A DNA stretch of 64,000 nt from an uncultured Caldilineaceae bacterium (GCA_951812725.1 OX638330.1:4877405-4941404); one strand, 5' to 3'. Shown: positions 26,563 to 35,879, counted from the stretch's first letter. The notes: a model not told the origin generated them from the letters alone. Made by a program: numbers and translations.

Positions 26563-27495
26563 TTAGTACAGCTCCCGCGACATGAATAACTTCAGCTGCA
26601 GAGCGGAAAAGAAGAAGATTACACCGAACAGCAACCAGGATATGGCCGATGCATAGCCCATTTGGAACCGTTGGAATGCGTAGTGGTAGACGACCATCTG
26701 CACCGTCTGTGTCGAGTTCATCGGGCCGCCCTGCGTCATGATAAATGCCTGGGTAAAGACCTGGAAGGCGGCGATCGTCAAGGTCACGAAGGCGAAGATG
26801 AGAGAATTGCGCAACAGGGGAATGGTGATTTTCCAGAAGGTGTGCCAGCGGCCGGCGCCGTCCACCTTGGCCGCTTCATAGAAGACCTCCGGGATCTCGG
26901 CCAGACCGGCCAGGAAGATGATCATGTAGTAGCCAACCGCACCCCAAATGGTCATGATCATGATCGCCGGCAACGCGGTCGATGGATCGAAGAGCCAGTT
27001 GGGACCCTCAATGTTTATCATTTGCAGCAGTCTATTTATCCCGCCGGTGGGTTCGTACAGCCACACCCACAGCATCGAAGTCACCACGATGGGTGTAATT
27101 GTGGGGATGAAGAAGACGGTGCGGAAGAGCGCACGGCCGCGTCGGACCTGGTTGCCAAGGACCGCCAGCAGCAAGGAGATGACTGTAATCGACGGCACAA
27201 TGACAGCTACATAGACAAACGTGTTGCGGAAACTGATTCGCACCAGCTTATCGTTCAACGCGCGGGCGTAGTTCTCCAGGCCCTCGAAAGGCCGCGCTTC
27301 TGAGATGATGTCATATTGGTGAAAGCTGATGTAGAGAGAGAAGATGATCGCGACGTAGGAAAAGACCGTGATCAGCAGGCCTGCCGGGCTGATGAACAGG
27401 TAGCCCGGCCAGGTCTTCCTTAAGCGTCTCCACAGTTCTCTTTGTCGGCTTGCACGCGACTGAAGCGGCTGGGAAGGTTGTGCCAGAGTCGTCAT
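26563..27495 (-). CDS. Carbohydrate ABC transporter permease (MalF/UgpA-like)
   Basis: 310 residues. The N-terminal cytoplasmic segment (RELWRRLRKTWPGYLFISPAG) leads into six membrane helices. The EAA loop is VFYEAAKVDGAGRWHTFWKITIPLLRN. It pairs with the downstream MalG-like subunit to form the channel for a sugar or glycerol-phosphate-type substrate captured by the upstream binding protein. Confidence 0.94.
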   Translation of the reverse strand: MTTLAQPSQPLQSRASRQRELWRRLRKTWPGYLFISPAGLLITVFSYVAIIFSLYISFHQYDIISEARPFEGLENYARALNDKLVRISFRNTFVYVAVIVPSITVISLLLAVLGNQVRRGRALFRTVFFIPTITPIVVTSMLWVWLYEPTGGINRLLQMINIEGPNWLFDPSTALPAIMIMTIWGAVGYYMIIFLAGLAEIPEVFYEAAKVDGAGRWHTFWKITIPLLRNSLIFAFVTLTIAAFQVFTQAFIMTQGGPMNSTQTVQMVVYHYAFQRFQMGYASAISWLLFGVIFFFSALQLKLFMSRELY

Positions 27496-27562
27496 TTGTC
27501 ACCGTGGTCTGCACTACACCGGCTCGCGGCCAGTTGCTGCGAACTGGCCGCGAGCCATAGGT

Positions 27563-28957
27563 CTATGAAGCGTAACCGGCCTCTACCATAATCGTGTTGC
27601 ACTCTTCAATCATCTGTTCAACCGCTTCCTCCGGCTCCAGCTCCTGCAGAATTGCCGCCTCCAGGATTGGCTTGATCACGGCGTCCAAGGCGCTCTGCTG
27701 GATGTACACCAGCGGCGTGCCCGACGCTGACGCATGCGGGACCATGTTCAGAACCGGAAGCTCCTGCAGCGCGGCCTGGTATTCCGCTGTCTCGTAGAAG
27801 TCCTTGCGCGGCGCCAACCAGCTGCCGATCGCGAAGCGCTCCAACATCCAGCCCAGCCCGCACCAGAACTCCAGGAAGGCCCAACCGGCATCCTTATTGG
27901 GCGACTTGGTCGGCACAACCAGCATGTTGTTCCAGTGGGCCGTGCCCTGCTTTCCGCCGTCCACCGGCGCCGACGGCCACAGCATCGTGAACCAGTTCAA
28001 TTCCGGCAGATCATTGGTCAGGGGCCCATATTTCCAGGGGCCGGAACTCGCCATCGCAGTCTTTCCCTGCTGGAACTGCGCCCAGTCCTGGCGTTCAGGC
28101 GCGATCGGCTGGGAGACCTGGTGTACGTGCAGCATGTCCAGGAACCATTTCAACCCGTTCACCGCCGCATCTTTCTCATTAAACCCAACGCCATTTTCGA
28201 TGCCGGCATCGTTCTTGGAATAGAAGCCGACGTCGTGAGTACTGGCCCACACGCTCAGTGTTTGGGCGGTCGGTGTGCCGACGAGGAAACCCGACTGAAC
28301 AACTTCATCGCCGTCACGCTTGGTCAACTCTTTGGCAGCGTCGGTGAAGTCCGCCCAGTCCCACGTAGCGATCTCGTCGGGGTCGGTTGTAACGCCGGCC
28401 TCGTCAAAGAGATCGGTGTTGAAGAAGATCTGGTTGCTGTCCGGGCCTTCGCCCAGTACGCCGTACTGCGCAGGGCCCTTTGTCGCCTGCAGCAAGGCGC
28501 CGTCCAGGAAGTTTTCGGGCGCCAGGTCCGGCGTTATTTCGATCGAGGGTGTCAGATCCAGCAGCGCACCCCTGTCATAGAAGTCACGCCCCCAGTATAC
28601 CGAACTGTGCATGACATCGGGCGTGTCGTCGGCCGCATGGGCCGCGAGGAATTTGACGAAATACTCGCCGAAGGGCACGTTCTGATAGTTCAGCTCCAGT
28701 TCAGGATTCGACTCTCCCAGGGCAATTGGCAAGCGGTCGAACAGGGCTTTGCTGGTCTCATTGGCGGCCGGGCCCCACCAGTCCCAATAGGTAATCGTCT
28801 GTTGGGCCATGGAGGGTTCATCCCCTGCCATATCCCCGGATGCCGCGGGCGCCGGTCCACACGCCGCCAACGCGCTGGCACCGATTCCCGATAGGGCTGT
28901 AACCGCTGACAGCCTCAAAAAATCACGCCGACTTACTCTTTCCTTCGAGACCTTCAT
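27563..28957 (-). CDS. Tat-exported family-1 sugar-binding lipoprotein
   Basis: 464 residues from MKVSKERVS, chosen because AAAGGAGG sits about six bases upstream; the longer frame is spurious. The signal carries the twin-arginine motif SRRDFLRLS and a lipobox LAAC at the end, so the folded protein is exported by Tat and lipid-anchored. The mature domain matches extracellular solute-binding family 1 (ITYWDWWGPAANETSKALFD, FFNTDLFDEAGVTTDPDEI, QGKTAMASSGPW). It delivers substrate to the two permeases encoded downstream. Sugar identity is not readable. Confidence 0.92.
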   Translation of the reverse strand: MKVSKERVSRRDFLRLSAVTALSGIGASALAACGPAPAASGDMAGDEPSMAQQTITYWDWWGPAANETSKALFDRLPIALGESNPELELNYQNVPFGEYFVKFLAAHAADDTPDVMHSSVYWGRDFYDRGALLDLTPSIEITPDLAPENFLDGALLQATKGPAQYGVLGEGPDSNQIFFNTDLFDEAGVTTDPDEIATWDWADFTDAAKELTKRDGDEVVQSGFLVGTPTAQTLSVWASTHDVGFYSKNDAGIENGVGFNEKDAAVNGLKWFLDMLHVHQVSQPIAPERQDWAQFQQGKTAMASSGPWKYGPLTNDLPELNWFTMLWPSAPVDGGKQGTAHWNNMLVVPTKSPNKDAGWAFLEFWCGLGWMLERFAIGSWLAPRKDFYETAEYQAALQELPVLNMVPHASASGTPLVYIQQSALDAVIKPILEAAILQELEPEEAVEQMIEECNTIMVEAGYAS

Positions 28958-29250
28958 ACCTTCCTCCTTTTGATTGGAAAACCAGAAATCTCTTGCTGCT
29001 GGCGAGCAATCACGGAAATCCTCTACGTTGCTATGTAGACAGTGGGAACGCTGAAACTGACAAAGTCGCTGCTTACGAACATCGGCCAGCCCAGTCGTTC
29101 GGGTGAAACGGTTCGTCAATGCGGAGGCATCTGTGCTGAAGTTGTCGGCAGTGTATCAGAGGTTCATTGGGCTGTCAAAGGAAAACACCTTAATTCGTTC
29201 TGAGAGCATGACTATTCAGCCACTGTCATTCGAAGGTGCTCCCTCCTGCG

Positions 29251-29320
29251 TTTTGGACGGTCGGGCGTGCGGCACTCGCTTGTGCGTGGGGACCCGCCTC
29301 CGCAAAGCCCCACTCCAAAA
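29251..29320 (+). repeat. Two-hairpin dispersed repeat, copy C (degraded)
   Basis: It keeps the ends (TTTTGGACGGTCGGGC ... CACTCCAAAA) and the CTTGTGCG core of copies A and B, but both stems are eroded (GTGC-G-GCAC; GTGGGGACCCGCC). It lies upstream of the SDR gene. Confidence 0.65.
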
Positions 29321-29395
29321 GCCCGTCCAGCCACCGCCGCACCAGTCTCCTACCGCTAACTCCGTTCCCTCTGCGGTTTCCCATCTCAAAAAACA

Positions 29396-29424
29396 TTGAC
29401 ACCCATTCTGTTCTATATTACAGT
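29396..29424 (+). promoter_or_regulatory. Candidate promoter of the SDR/DapA-like/Gfo operon
   Basis: Perfect TTGACA, 17-bp spacer, TACAGT (weak -10). It is about 90 nt upstream of the SDR start. Confidence 0.45.
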
Positions 29425-29510
29425 CTCAAATATTCTCCACCGGCTTGTGACCAGTTGCCGACCACACCACATTTTCAAAGCAGACGGCCTGTCAGCGAAA
29501 GAGAGAAGCG

Positions 29511-30581
29511 ATGAGCGCAGCAACTACAGCAAGCGATATCGAAAGGCAGGCCACCATCTCCGGACCCCGCAGCGTAGAGGAACTGGACCTGCTGCTCTCA
29601 GAACCCTCTCCCGCGGCTTTGGCCGCTCTCGACAAGCTGGATTCGGACGTGGTCATCCTCGGCGTCAGCGGCAAGATGGGCCCCACGCTGGCGCGGATGG
29701 CGGTGCGCGCCCTTGAGCAGCTCAACTCGCCCCATCGCGTCTACGGCGTGGCACGCTTCAGCCAGCCTGGGACGCGCGACCAGCTGGAGGAGTGGGGCGT
29801 GCGGACGATCACCTGCGACCTGTTGGACCGGACACAGATCGCCTCCCTGCCCGATAGCGGCAACGTCATCTTTATGACCGGCCAAAAGTTCGGCACGACC
29901 GGCAATCAGCACATGACCTGGGGCATCAACACCTACCTGCCGGCGCTCGTCTGCGAGCGTTATCTGGACGCCCGCATGGTCGCCTTCTCGACCGGCAACG
30001 TCTATCCGCTGGTGCCGGTCGTCGCGGGCGGCCCTCTGGAGGACGACCCTCTGGACCCGGTCGGCGAATACGCCATGTCCTGCCTGGGGCGCGAGCGCAT
30101 CTTCGACTATTTTTCGCGGCGGCATGGTCTGCGCTGCGCCATCGTCCGCCTCAACTATGCGGTCGAGATGCGCTACGGTGTTCTGGTGGATATTGCTCGC
30201 AGCGTGTATGCGGAGCAGCCGGTCGGCCTCGATATGGGCGCGGCCAATGTGATCTGGCAAGGGGACGCCAACGCCCAGGCGATCGCGCTGCTCGACCACT
30301 GCGCGGCGCCGCCCTTTGTGCTCAACGTCACGGGGCCGGAGACGGTCTCGGTGCGCCGCGTGGCGCAGATTCTGGGCGGCATGTTCGGCAAAGAGCCGCG
30401 TTTCAGCGGCGAGGAGGCGCCGACGGCGTTGCTCAACAACGCGGCCAAGTCGGCGCAGCTTTTCGGCTACCCGCGCGTCTCGCTGCACCAGATGCTGCAG
30501 TGGATCGCCGATTGGGTACAGAACGACGGCGCATCGCTGGATAAACCGACTCACTTTGAGACGCGTGACGGGAGCTTCTGA
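29511..30581 (+). CDS. NAD(P)-dependent epimerase/dehydratase-like (extended SDR) protein
   Basis: 356 residues. After about 45 polar residues comes a Rossmann strand VVILGVSGKMG, then FSTGNVYP (the usual active-site Ser/Thr strand) and EYAMSCLGRERIFDYF, where an extended SDR would have Y-x-x-x-K. Here the Lys position is Cys, so the classical Tyr-Lys pair is broken. A later LNVTGPETVSVRRVAQI segment matches sugar-nucleotide epimerase C-termini. It is first in a tight three-gene operon with a DapA-like protein and a Gfo/Idh/MocA protein. It may modify a sugar or sugar acid; the missing Lys makes normal dehydrogenase chemistry doubtful. Confidence 0.85.
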   Translation: MSAATTASDIERQATISGPRSVEELDLLLSEPSPAALAALDKLDSDVVILGVSGKMGPTLARMAVRALEQLNSPHRVYGVARFSQPGTRDQLEEWGVRTITCDLLDRTQIASLPDSGNVIFMTGQKFGTTGNQHMTWGINTYLPALVCERYLDARMVAFSTGNVYPLVPVVAGGPLEDDPLDPVGEYAMSCLGRERIFDYFSRRHGLRCAIVRLNYAVEMRYGVLVDIARSVYAEQPVGLDMGAANVIWQGDANAQAIALLDHCAAPPFVLNVTGPETVSVRRVAQILGGMFGKEPRFSGEEAPTALLNNAAKSAQLFGYPRVSLHQMLQWIADWVQNDGASLDKPTHFETRDGSF

Positions 30582-31651
30582 TGGCCCAGACTCTGGCTGA
30601 GCTGAGAAAACATCTGACCAACGGGCAGGTGATTCCGGCCCACCCGCTCGCCCTGACCGCCGACCTCAAGCTGGATGAGCGGCGCCAGCGCGCGCTGACC
30701 CGCTACTACTGCGCGGCCGGCGCGGGCGGGGTGGCGGTGGGTGTGCATACGACCCAGTTCGAGCTGCATCAGCCTGAATACGGATTGCTGGAGCCGGTTC
30801 TGGAGCTGGCCTCGGAGACTGTGGACGAACACCTGCGTCAGACCGGCCGCCCGTTGGTCAAGGTGGCGGGGATCGTCGGCGATACGAGTCAGGCCCTGCG
30901 CGAGGCGGAGATTGCCCTGGAGCACGGTTACGATGTCGGGCTGCTCAGCCTACGCGCCCTAGCGGATACCCCCGTGCCCGAGCTTCTGGAGCACTGCCGG
31001 CGGGTTGCCGAGGTGATCCCCGTTTTCGGCTTTTATTTGCAGACCGCTGTGGGCGGACAGGTGCTGCCCTACCGCTTCTGGCGCGAGTTCGTGGAGATTG
31101 AGAACGTCGTGGCCATCAAGGTCGCGCCGTTTGACCGGTACAAGACGCTGGACGTCGTGCGGGCGGTGGCGGAGTCATGCCGGAGCGGAGAGATCGCACT
31201 CTACACGGGCAATGACGACAACATCGTCGCGGACCTGCTCACCGAGTTCAGCTTTGGCGGGCAAAAGACGGATGCGCCGCCGCTGCGTATCGTCGGCGGG
31301 CTGCTCGGGCAGTGGGCTGTGTGGACACAGGAGGCGGTCGCCATGTTGCAGGCGGTCCGCGACCAGAGCGCAGCCGGCGGGCTCGACTACGGACACTGGC
31401 TCACCTACAACGCGCAGATGACGGACGCCAACGCGGCGGTGTTTGACAGCGCCCACGACTTTCACGGCTGTATTTCGGGCGTGCATGAGGTGCTGCGGCG
31501 GCAGGGGCTGATGCAGGGACTCTGGTGCTTTAACCCGGCAGAAAGCCTCTCTCCCGGCCAGTGCGAGGAGCTGGACCGCGTCTGCCGCGCCTATCCCCAC
31601 CTGACCGACGACGAATTCGTGGCCGAAAACCTCGACGACTGGCTGCGTTGA
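30581..31651 (+). CDS. Dihydrodipicolinate synthase family protein (divergent)
   Basis: 356 residues, longer than DapA (about 300). The barrel motifs are recognisable: GVHTTQF in place of GTTGE, a Tyr in FGFYLQTAVGG and the Schiff-base Lys in VVAIKVAPFDRY. This fits a keto-acid aldolase/lyase rather than DapA itself. Its ATG overlaps the SDR stop (TGATG), so translation is probably coupled. With the SDR and the Gfo/Idh protein it probably forms a catabolic route for a sugar acid taken up by the flanking transporters (inference). Confidence 0.85.
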   Translation: MAQTLAELRKHLTNGQVIPAHPLALTADLKLDERRQRALTRYYCAAGAGGVAVGVHTTQFELHQPEYGLLEPVLELASETVDEHLRQTGRPLVKVAGIVGDTSQALREAEIALEHGYDVGLLSLRALADTPVPELLEHCRRVAEVIPVFGFYLQTAVGGQVLPYRFWREFVEIENVVAIKVAPFDRYKTLDVVRAVAESCRSGEIALYTGNDDNIVADLLTEFSFGGQKTDAPPLRIVGGLLGQWAVWTQEAVAMLQAVRDQSAAGGLDYGHWLTYNAQMTDANAAVFDSAHDFHGCISGVHEVLRRQGLMQGLWCFNPAESLSPGQCEELDRVCRAYPHLTDDEFVAENLDDWLR

Positions 31652-31727
31652 CCGCACGAACGCTCAGCCTTCAGTCACTCCATTCCATTCCGAAGCCGGG
31701 CCGCCACCGAAAACTGGAAACTAACCC

Positions 31728-32642
31728 ATGCTTAAGATCGGAATCGCCGACCTCGATACCTCGCACCCGGGCCGCTGGGTACCGATCCTGCAGGCGTGGG
31801 ACAGTGTGGCGGTGGTCGCCTGCTGGGACGGCGGCAGCGTGCGGCGGCCGGGCTATGCCGAGCAGTTTGCGGCCGAGCACAACATCCCGGAAGTCGTGCC
31901 GGCGCTGGCGGACTTGATCCCGCTGGTGGATGTGGTCTTTGTTCAGAGTTGCAACTGGGACCTGCACGCGGAACGCGTGAGGCCGTTTGTCGAGGCCGGC
32001 AAGGGCGTCTATATCGACAAACCGCTGGCCGGTAATGCAGCCGATCTGCTGCAACTGAAGGCATGGGCGGCGCAGGGCGCGGACATCATCGGCGGCTCAT
32101 CGCTGCGCTGCTGTGAGGAGGTCAAGCGGATCCATGGGCAGACCCAAGGGAGCGACCTCTACACCATTTTTGCCAGCGGGCCGAACGACTTTTTCAACTA
32201 CGGTATCCACGTAATCGAGATGGTCCAGGGCGCAATCGGCCTGGACCGCAGCACGCCTGCCGTCGCGGTCACGTATCTCGGCAGCCACAACTCAGTGCGG
32301 CTCCTCGTCGACTACCAGGACGGCTTGCAGGCGGTGCTCGAGCTTCAAGCCGCTGCCGGTTTTTCTCTTGCGGTCAGCGCCGCCAACGGCCACTGGTCGG
32401 CGACCGTCCAGAGCGACTTCTACCGCGCGCTCCTGCAGGACGTTGTCGCCCACTTCCGCGGCGAGAGGCCATTTCCTGCCGATATCGACATGCTGTGCGA
32501 GGCGGTGATGGTCCTGCTGGCCGGTCGCGAGAGCATGCGCCGCGGGCGGCTCGCTCCTGTTCGCATTGACGAGCTCGCCGCGGAAGCGCCCGGTTTTGAC
32601 GGTCACAGCTTCACCGCCGACTATCGCGCCAGCGTGGGCTGA
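31728..32642 (+). CDS. Gfo/Idh/MocA-family NAD(P)-dependent oxidoreductase
   Basis: 304 residues, a little short for the family. The N-terminal Rossmann half shows LKIGIADLDTSHPGRW, VDVVFVQSCNWDLHAERV and the GVYIDKPLAGN motif that supplies the catalytic-region Lys. The C-terminal half (NYGIHVIEMVQGAIG) matches the substrate domain, with a His in the expected place. The substrate is unknown. It is last of three co-directional genes and ends 9 bp from the convergent FAD oxidoreductase stop. Confidence 0.88.
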   Translation: MLKIGIADLDTSHPGRWVPILQAWDSVAVVACWDGGSVRRPGYAEQFAAEHNIPEVVPALADLIPLVDVVFVQSCNWDLHAERVRPFVEAGKGVYIDKPLAGNAADLLQLKAWAAQGADIIGGSSLRCCEEVKRIHGQTQGSDLYTIFASGPNDFFNYGIHVIEMVQGAIGLDRSTPAVAVTYLGSHNSVRLLVDYQDGLQAVLELQAAAGFSLAVSAANGHWSATVQSDFYRALLQDVVAHFRGERPFPADIDMLCEAVMVLLAGRESMRRGRLAPVRIDELAAEAPGFDGHSFTADYRASVG

Positions 32643-32651
32643 CTCAGCGTA

Positions 32652-34058
32652 TCAACTGCGCATACCCCAGACACTGATCGCCTTCTCAACGAAGGCTGGA
32701 ATTCCAATCTGTTGCCGTATCTCGTCGACATCCACATCAGCGTAGACCGCCCCATCCCGCAACGCCAGCGCGGAGGCCACACCCGCAGCCTCCCCTAACG
32801 CCATCATCGTGCGCGACAGCCGGCATGAAGAGGCCGCAATGTGTGAGAAGGATGCCCCGCGCGACGCGGCGATCAGATTGTCATACTCATTGGGCAGAAG
32901 GCAGCTATAGGGGATGCCATAAGGCTGCTCCAACTCCTTGAGATTGGACCCTCTGACATTACGCTCGCCGTGCGTATCCAGGGGGTGGTCGGCCACGGCG
33001 ATGATCTCCTCCTGTCGCGATTGGCGCAGAAGACCGGCGCGCACGTCCTGTTCACGCAGCACGTAGCGGCCCACCAGCCGGTGCGATTCGCGGATGCCTA
33101 CGAGGGGAAACATGCTCTTGAAACGGTAGCGATCAAAGCCATAGTCGGTCTGCATGCGGTGCCAGTGTGCGTGCATGCGCGCCTGGCCGATCGCCTGTGC
33201 CTGGGGGTAGGGCATACTGTGGAACTCCGCGCCTTCCATGGTGGGCAGCACGTTGATGCACAGGTCGCCATTGGGGTACTCGGTCACATGGGCAGCCGGT
33301 CTGTGTGTAGCCAGCCATTCCTGGATCGCGGGCGCGCGGGCCGCGGGCGGCAGCTCATCCACCCCCGCTTCGTCGACCGGCGTCACCCGAAAAACCTGCG
33401 AGATACCGTTGACAATCGGGGACGCGCTGTCGGGGGCCGACGGCTCCTGGTAACGTTCATGCTCTTCTTCGCCAAAGGCCATGCTGCACTCGGCCGCATG
33501 CGCCAGGTGGCAGCCGCCGGAGCAATCGATATAGAGCTTGCTGCGAACCGTATAGGGACGGGTGCCGTCGAGCGGTTGGGCGGTGATGGAGACGATCCGG
33601 TTGCCCTGCACGCTGACGTCGGTAAAGCGGGTGCGGTAGCGGATATCGACGCCGGCTTCGCGCAGCATCGCGTCCATCGCCTCGGCCATGACGTCCGGCT
33701 CGAAGTGGACGCGGCGCACCTGCGGTTTGGGCAGTCCGGCGCGGCGCAGCGAGCTTTCATAGGGGCTGTCCGGGTCGATGCGCGAGAAGCCGTATGGCTC
33801 CTCCTTGCTTGATAGGTGGACCGTCCTGCCCACGCCGATCGCGTTCGGGCTCAGTCGCGCAGCCAGCTCGTAATGCACGCCCGGCCCGCCGATCCCCGGC
33901 TCCCAGTTGTTGACGCCGCCAACGGTGGAGGTGCCGCCCAGTTGCGCCATGCTGTCCAGCAGGAGAATGCGTGCGTTTGGGTCGGCGCGCGCGGCGCGTA
34001 TCGCGGCGCCAAAGCCGCCCGAACCGCCGCCTACTATCAGAATATCAGTCTCGATCAT
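32652..34058 (-). CDS. FAD-dependent oxidoreductase
   Basis: 468 residues. N-terminal dinucleotide fold ILIVGGGSGGFGAAIRAAR, then LGGTSTVGGVN (flavin contacts) and VRSKLYIDCSGGCHLA. The motif VGIRESHRLVG near residue 330 and the late GEAAGVASALAL segment are typical of the FAD-dependent oxidoreductase family that often accompanies sugar catabolism and LplABC-type transporters in Chloroflexota, Bacteroidota and Planctomycetota. It is last in the operon after the Lpl-like binding protein and likely oxidises an imported sugar derivative. Confidence 0.88.
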   Translation of the reverse strand: MIETDILIVGGGSGGFGAAIRAARADPNARILLLDSMAQLGGTSTVGGVNNWEPGIGGPGVHYELAARLSPNAIGVGRTVHLSSKEEPYGFSRIDPDSPYESSLRRAGLPKPQVRRVHFEPDVMAEAMDAMLREAGVDIRYRTRFTDVSVQGNRIVSITAQPLDGTRPYTVRSKLYIDCSGGCHLAHAAECSMAFGEEEHERYQEPSAPDSASPIVNGISQVFRVTPVDEAGVDELPPAARAPAIQEWLATHRPAAHVTEYPNGDLCINVLPTMEGAEFHSMPYPQAQAIGQARMHAHWHRMQTDYGFDRYRFKSMFPLVGIRESHRLVGRYVLREQDVRAGLLRQSRQEEIIAVADHPLDTHGERNVRGSNLKELEQPYGIPYSCLLPNEYDNLIAASRGASFSHIAASSCRLSRTMMALGEAAGVASALALRDGAVYADVDVDEIRQQIGIPAFVEKAISVWGMRS

Positions 34059-34079
34059 ATCAGTCCCCAGTTACCAATG

Positions 34080-34150
34080 ACCAGTGGCCTGTGAAATACC
34101 AGGCCACTGGTTACTACCCACTATTCGCTATCCGCTATCCACTACTCACT
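34080..34150. repeat. Dispersed CCAGTGGCC hairpin, copy 2, with heptamer-like tail
   Basis: ACCAGTGGCCT / AGGCCACTGGT with a 10-nt loop (34080-34111), sharing ten arm bases with the hairpin at 1270-1300. It is followed by degenerate 7-bp units (CTATTCG, CTATCCG, CTATCCA, CTACTCA). It fills the gap between the binding protein and FAD oxidoreductase genes. Confidence 0.7.
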
Positions 34151-34155
34151 GCAGT

Positions 34156-35751
34156 CTACTCCAGCCCATCATCCGGGCTCATGATGGCCGCGGCCATCGC
34201 ATTGATCGTGTCGATATCGTTAAGGCGATTGACAGCTTCAGTCACCCCAGCCAGGTTGTTTGCCTCCAACGCGGCCAGAAAACTTTCAAACTCCGCATCG
34301 ATATCCAGATCCGGGTTCAGGACAACCCTGGCCGCGAACTCATTGGCCAGACTATGCAGCGCCCCCAGGTCGTTCAGAATGGTGGCGTCATCGCGATCGA
34401 CCAGATAGTTGATATGCCGTTTTTCCTCCAGGGCTTCCTTCAGAACGCCCTGCACATAGCCCATCATTTCGTCGGTGACATCGATCCACTTCACATTGTC
34501 GCGCTGGTAATCGAAGTAGGCCGGCGGCTCATTCTTGAACAGATAGTCGCGCGAGTACAGGTCGTATTGCGGATTGTCGTTCAGGATCGCATCGCGGCCG
34601 CGCGTCACGGGGACGCCGTCGACCAGGTCATAGGTGATGCCCTCGACACCCACCGTCATCAGCTCCCAGCCTTCGGTATATTGCCAGTTGACGACGCGGA
34701 AGAAGGCATCGGCCTCGGCGGCGGTGGCCGCGATCGTCAGAGCGGTTCCGGTGCTCTGCGCGTTGGGCACGACCATCGGTCCGCTCGCGATACCGGTTGG
34801 GCCGATCAGGCTGCAGATGTAGCCGGTGTCGGCATTGGCATCAGGATGGGCGTTGCGGATGGCCTCCAGGCGGAAATGCTGGAAACGCGGCCAGTCGGAG
34901 GTGACAGCTGTATTGCCGGCGTAGAATTTGAACAGCCCGCGGTCGGTGGCGACCATGAAGGTGGGGTCCATCAGCCCATCGGCAAAGAGTTCTCGTACCC
35001 ACTGCAGTCCATCTTTCAGGGCCGGCAGCGTATTGGCGAAAACGAGCTGATCAGGATTATCCGGTGAAGGTACCCACGCCAGGTGATCGACGCCATGGGC
35101 GCCCAGGAAATGCTCCATCGACCAGGTAACATTGTCCAGACGGTTGGGCACGAAGGGGATCAACGGGTCGCCGATGTTGCCGGGGTCCTCGTCGCGAACC
35201 CGCTCGAGGAAGGTGCGGAACTCGGCCAGCGTTGTCGGCTCCTCCATCCCCAACTTTTCCAGCCAGTCGGTGCGGTAGTGCAGGCAGCGCGGCAGATTGC
35301 CTGTGAGTCGGGGAATGTGGTAGATCATCCCGTCAGCCTGGCGGTTGTTCTCCCAGACTTCGGCCGGGAAGGCGTCGCGAACGGTCGGGTACCTGTCCAG
35401 ATACTCATCGATCGGGATCAGCAGGCCATCGTTGAGATACTGTTTGAACTGCCGCGTAGTCGGGTTGATGCGGATGACGTCGGGGTAGTCGCCGGCGGCC
35501 ATCAGTACGTTGCGCTTCTCATCGTATTCGGGACTGGGCACGAACTGATAGTCCATGTCCACGCCGGACCCCTCTTCGATCAACCCCACCCACTCGTTAT
35601 CCGACACCCAGCTGTCGCCGATGCCGAGATAGACGACGGTAACGTCCTCTGCCATCTCCTCCTCGGTGGTTGCGGCCGGCGCGGGCGCGCAAGCGCTCAG
35701 CAGGACCAAGGACACAATGATAAGCGGCAGACATAACTTAGCGCGTTTCAC
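34156..35751 (-). CDS. Lpl/YtcQ-type solute-binding lipoprotein
   Basis: 531 residues from a GTG with AAGGAGG about 7 bases upstream; the longer frame (to 36096) overlaps the permease gene and is discarded. Lipoprotein signal VLLSAC. The mature part resembles LplA-type extracellular binding proteins found with LplB/LplC permeases: PDVIRINPTTRQFKQYLNDG, DGMIYHIPRL, TDWLEKLGMEEPTTLAEF. It should capture a poly- or oligosaccharide-derived solute. It sits 128 bp after the permease pair, with its own strong ribosome site. Confidence 0.9.
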   Translation of the reverse strand: MKRAKLCLPLIIVSLVLLSACAPAPAATTEEEMAEDVTVVYLGIGDSWVSDNEWVGLIEEGSGVDMDYQFVPSPEYDEKRNVLMAAGDYPDVIRINPTTRQFKQYLNDGLLIPIDEYLDRYPTVRDAFPAEVWENNRQADGMIYHIPRLTGNLPRCLHYRTDWLEKLGMEEPTTLAEFRTFLERVRDEDPGNIGDPLIPFVPNRLDNVTWSMEHFLGAHGVDHLAWVPSPDNPDQLVFANTLPALKDGLQWVRELFADGLMDPTFMVATDRGLFKFYAGNTAVTSDWPRFQHFRLEAIRNAHPDANADTGYICSLIGPTGIASGPMVVPNAQSTGTALTIAATAAEADAFFRVVNWQYTEGWELMTVGVEGITYDLVDGVPVTRGRDAILNDNPQYDLYSRDYLFKNEPPAYFDYQRDNVKWIDVTDEMMGYVQGVLKEALEEKRHINYLVDRDDATILNDLGALHSLANEFAARVVLNPDLDIDAEFESFLAALEANNLAGVTEAVNRLNDIDTINAMAAAIMSPDDGLE

Positions 35752-35854
35752 AGAACTTCCTCCTTGTCTGTACTTTGGTTCGGTCACGCGAAAATCCAGA
35801 CGGCGTATTGCTTCTGGAGGGACAGTCAATAAGGAAATCAGATATCGTCGCGTT

Positions 35855-35865
35855 ATCACCTCCTT
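35855..35865 (-). promoter_or_regulatory. Orphan full-length Shine-Dalgarno sequence
   Basis: Minus strand AAGGAGGTGAT, an 11-nt perfect match to the anti-Shine-Dalgarno, 15 nt past the permease stop. No ATG, GTG or TTG follows at usable distance. It may be a ribosome-holding site or a remnant start. Confidence 0.4.
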
Positions 35866-35879
35866 CGTTCTCGTTGCAA

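Larger units (their letters stand above)
28958..29510. other. Divergent intergenic region with a degraded repeat
   Basis: About 550 bp between the divergent sugar-binding protein and SDR genes. It holds the likely leaders of both operons, a decayed two-hairpin repeat at 29251-29320 and a plus-strand promoter candidate. Open frames here have no Shine-Dalgarno or protein character. Confidence 0.6.

Noticed and set aside
28958..29119. Longer start for the Tat lipoprotein
   Set aside because: The strong AAAGGAGG and the twin-arginine signal sit at the inner ATG; the upstream residues are not signal-like.
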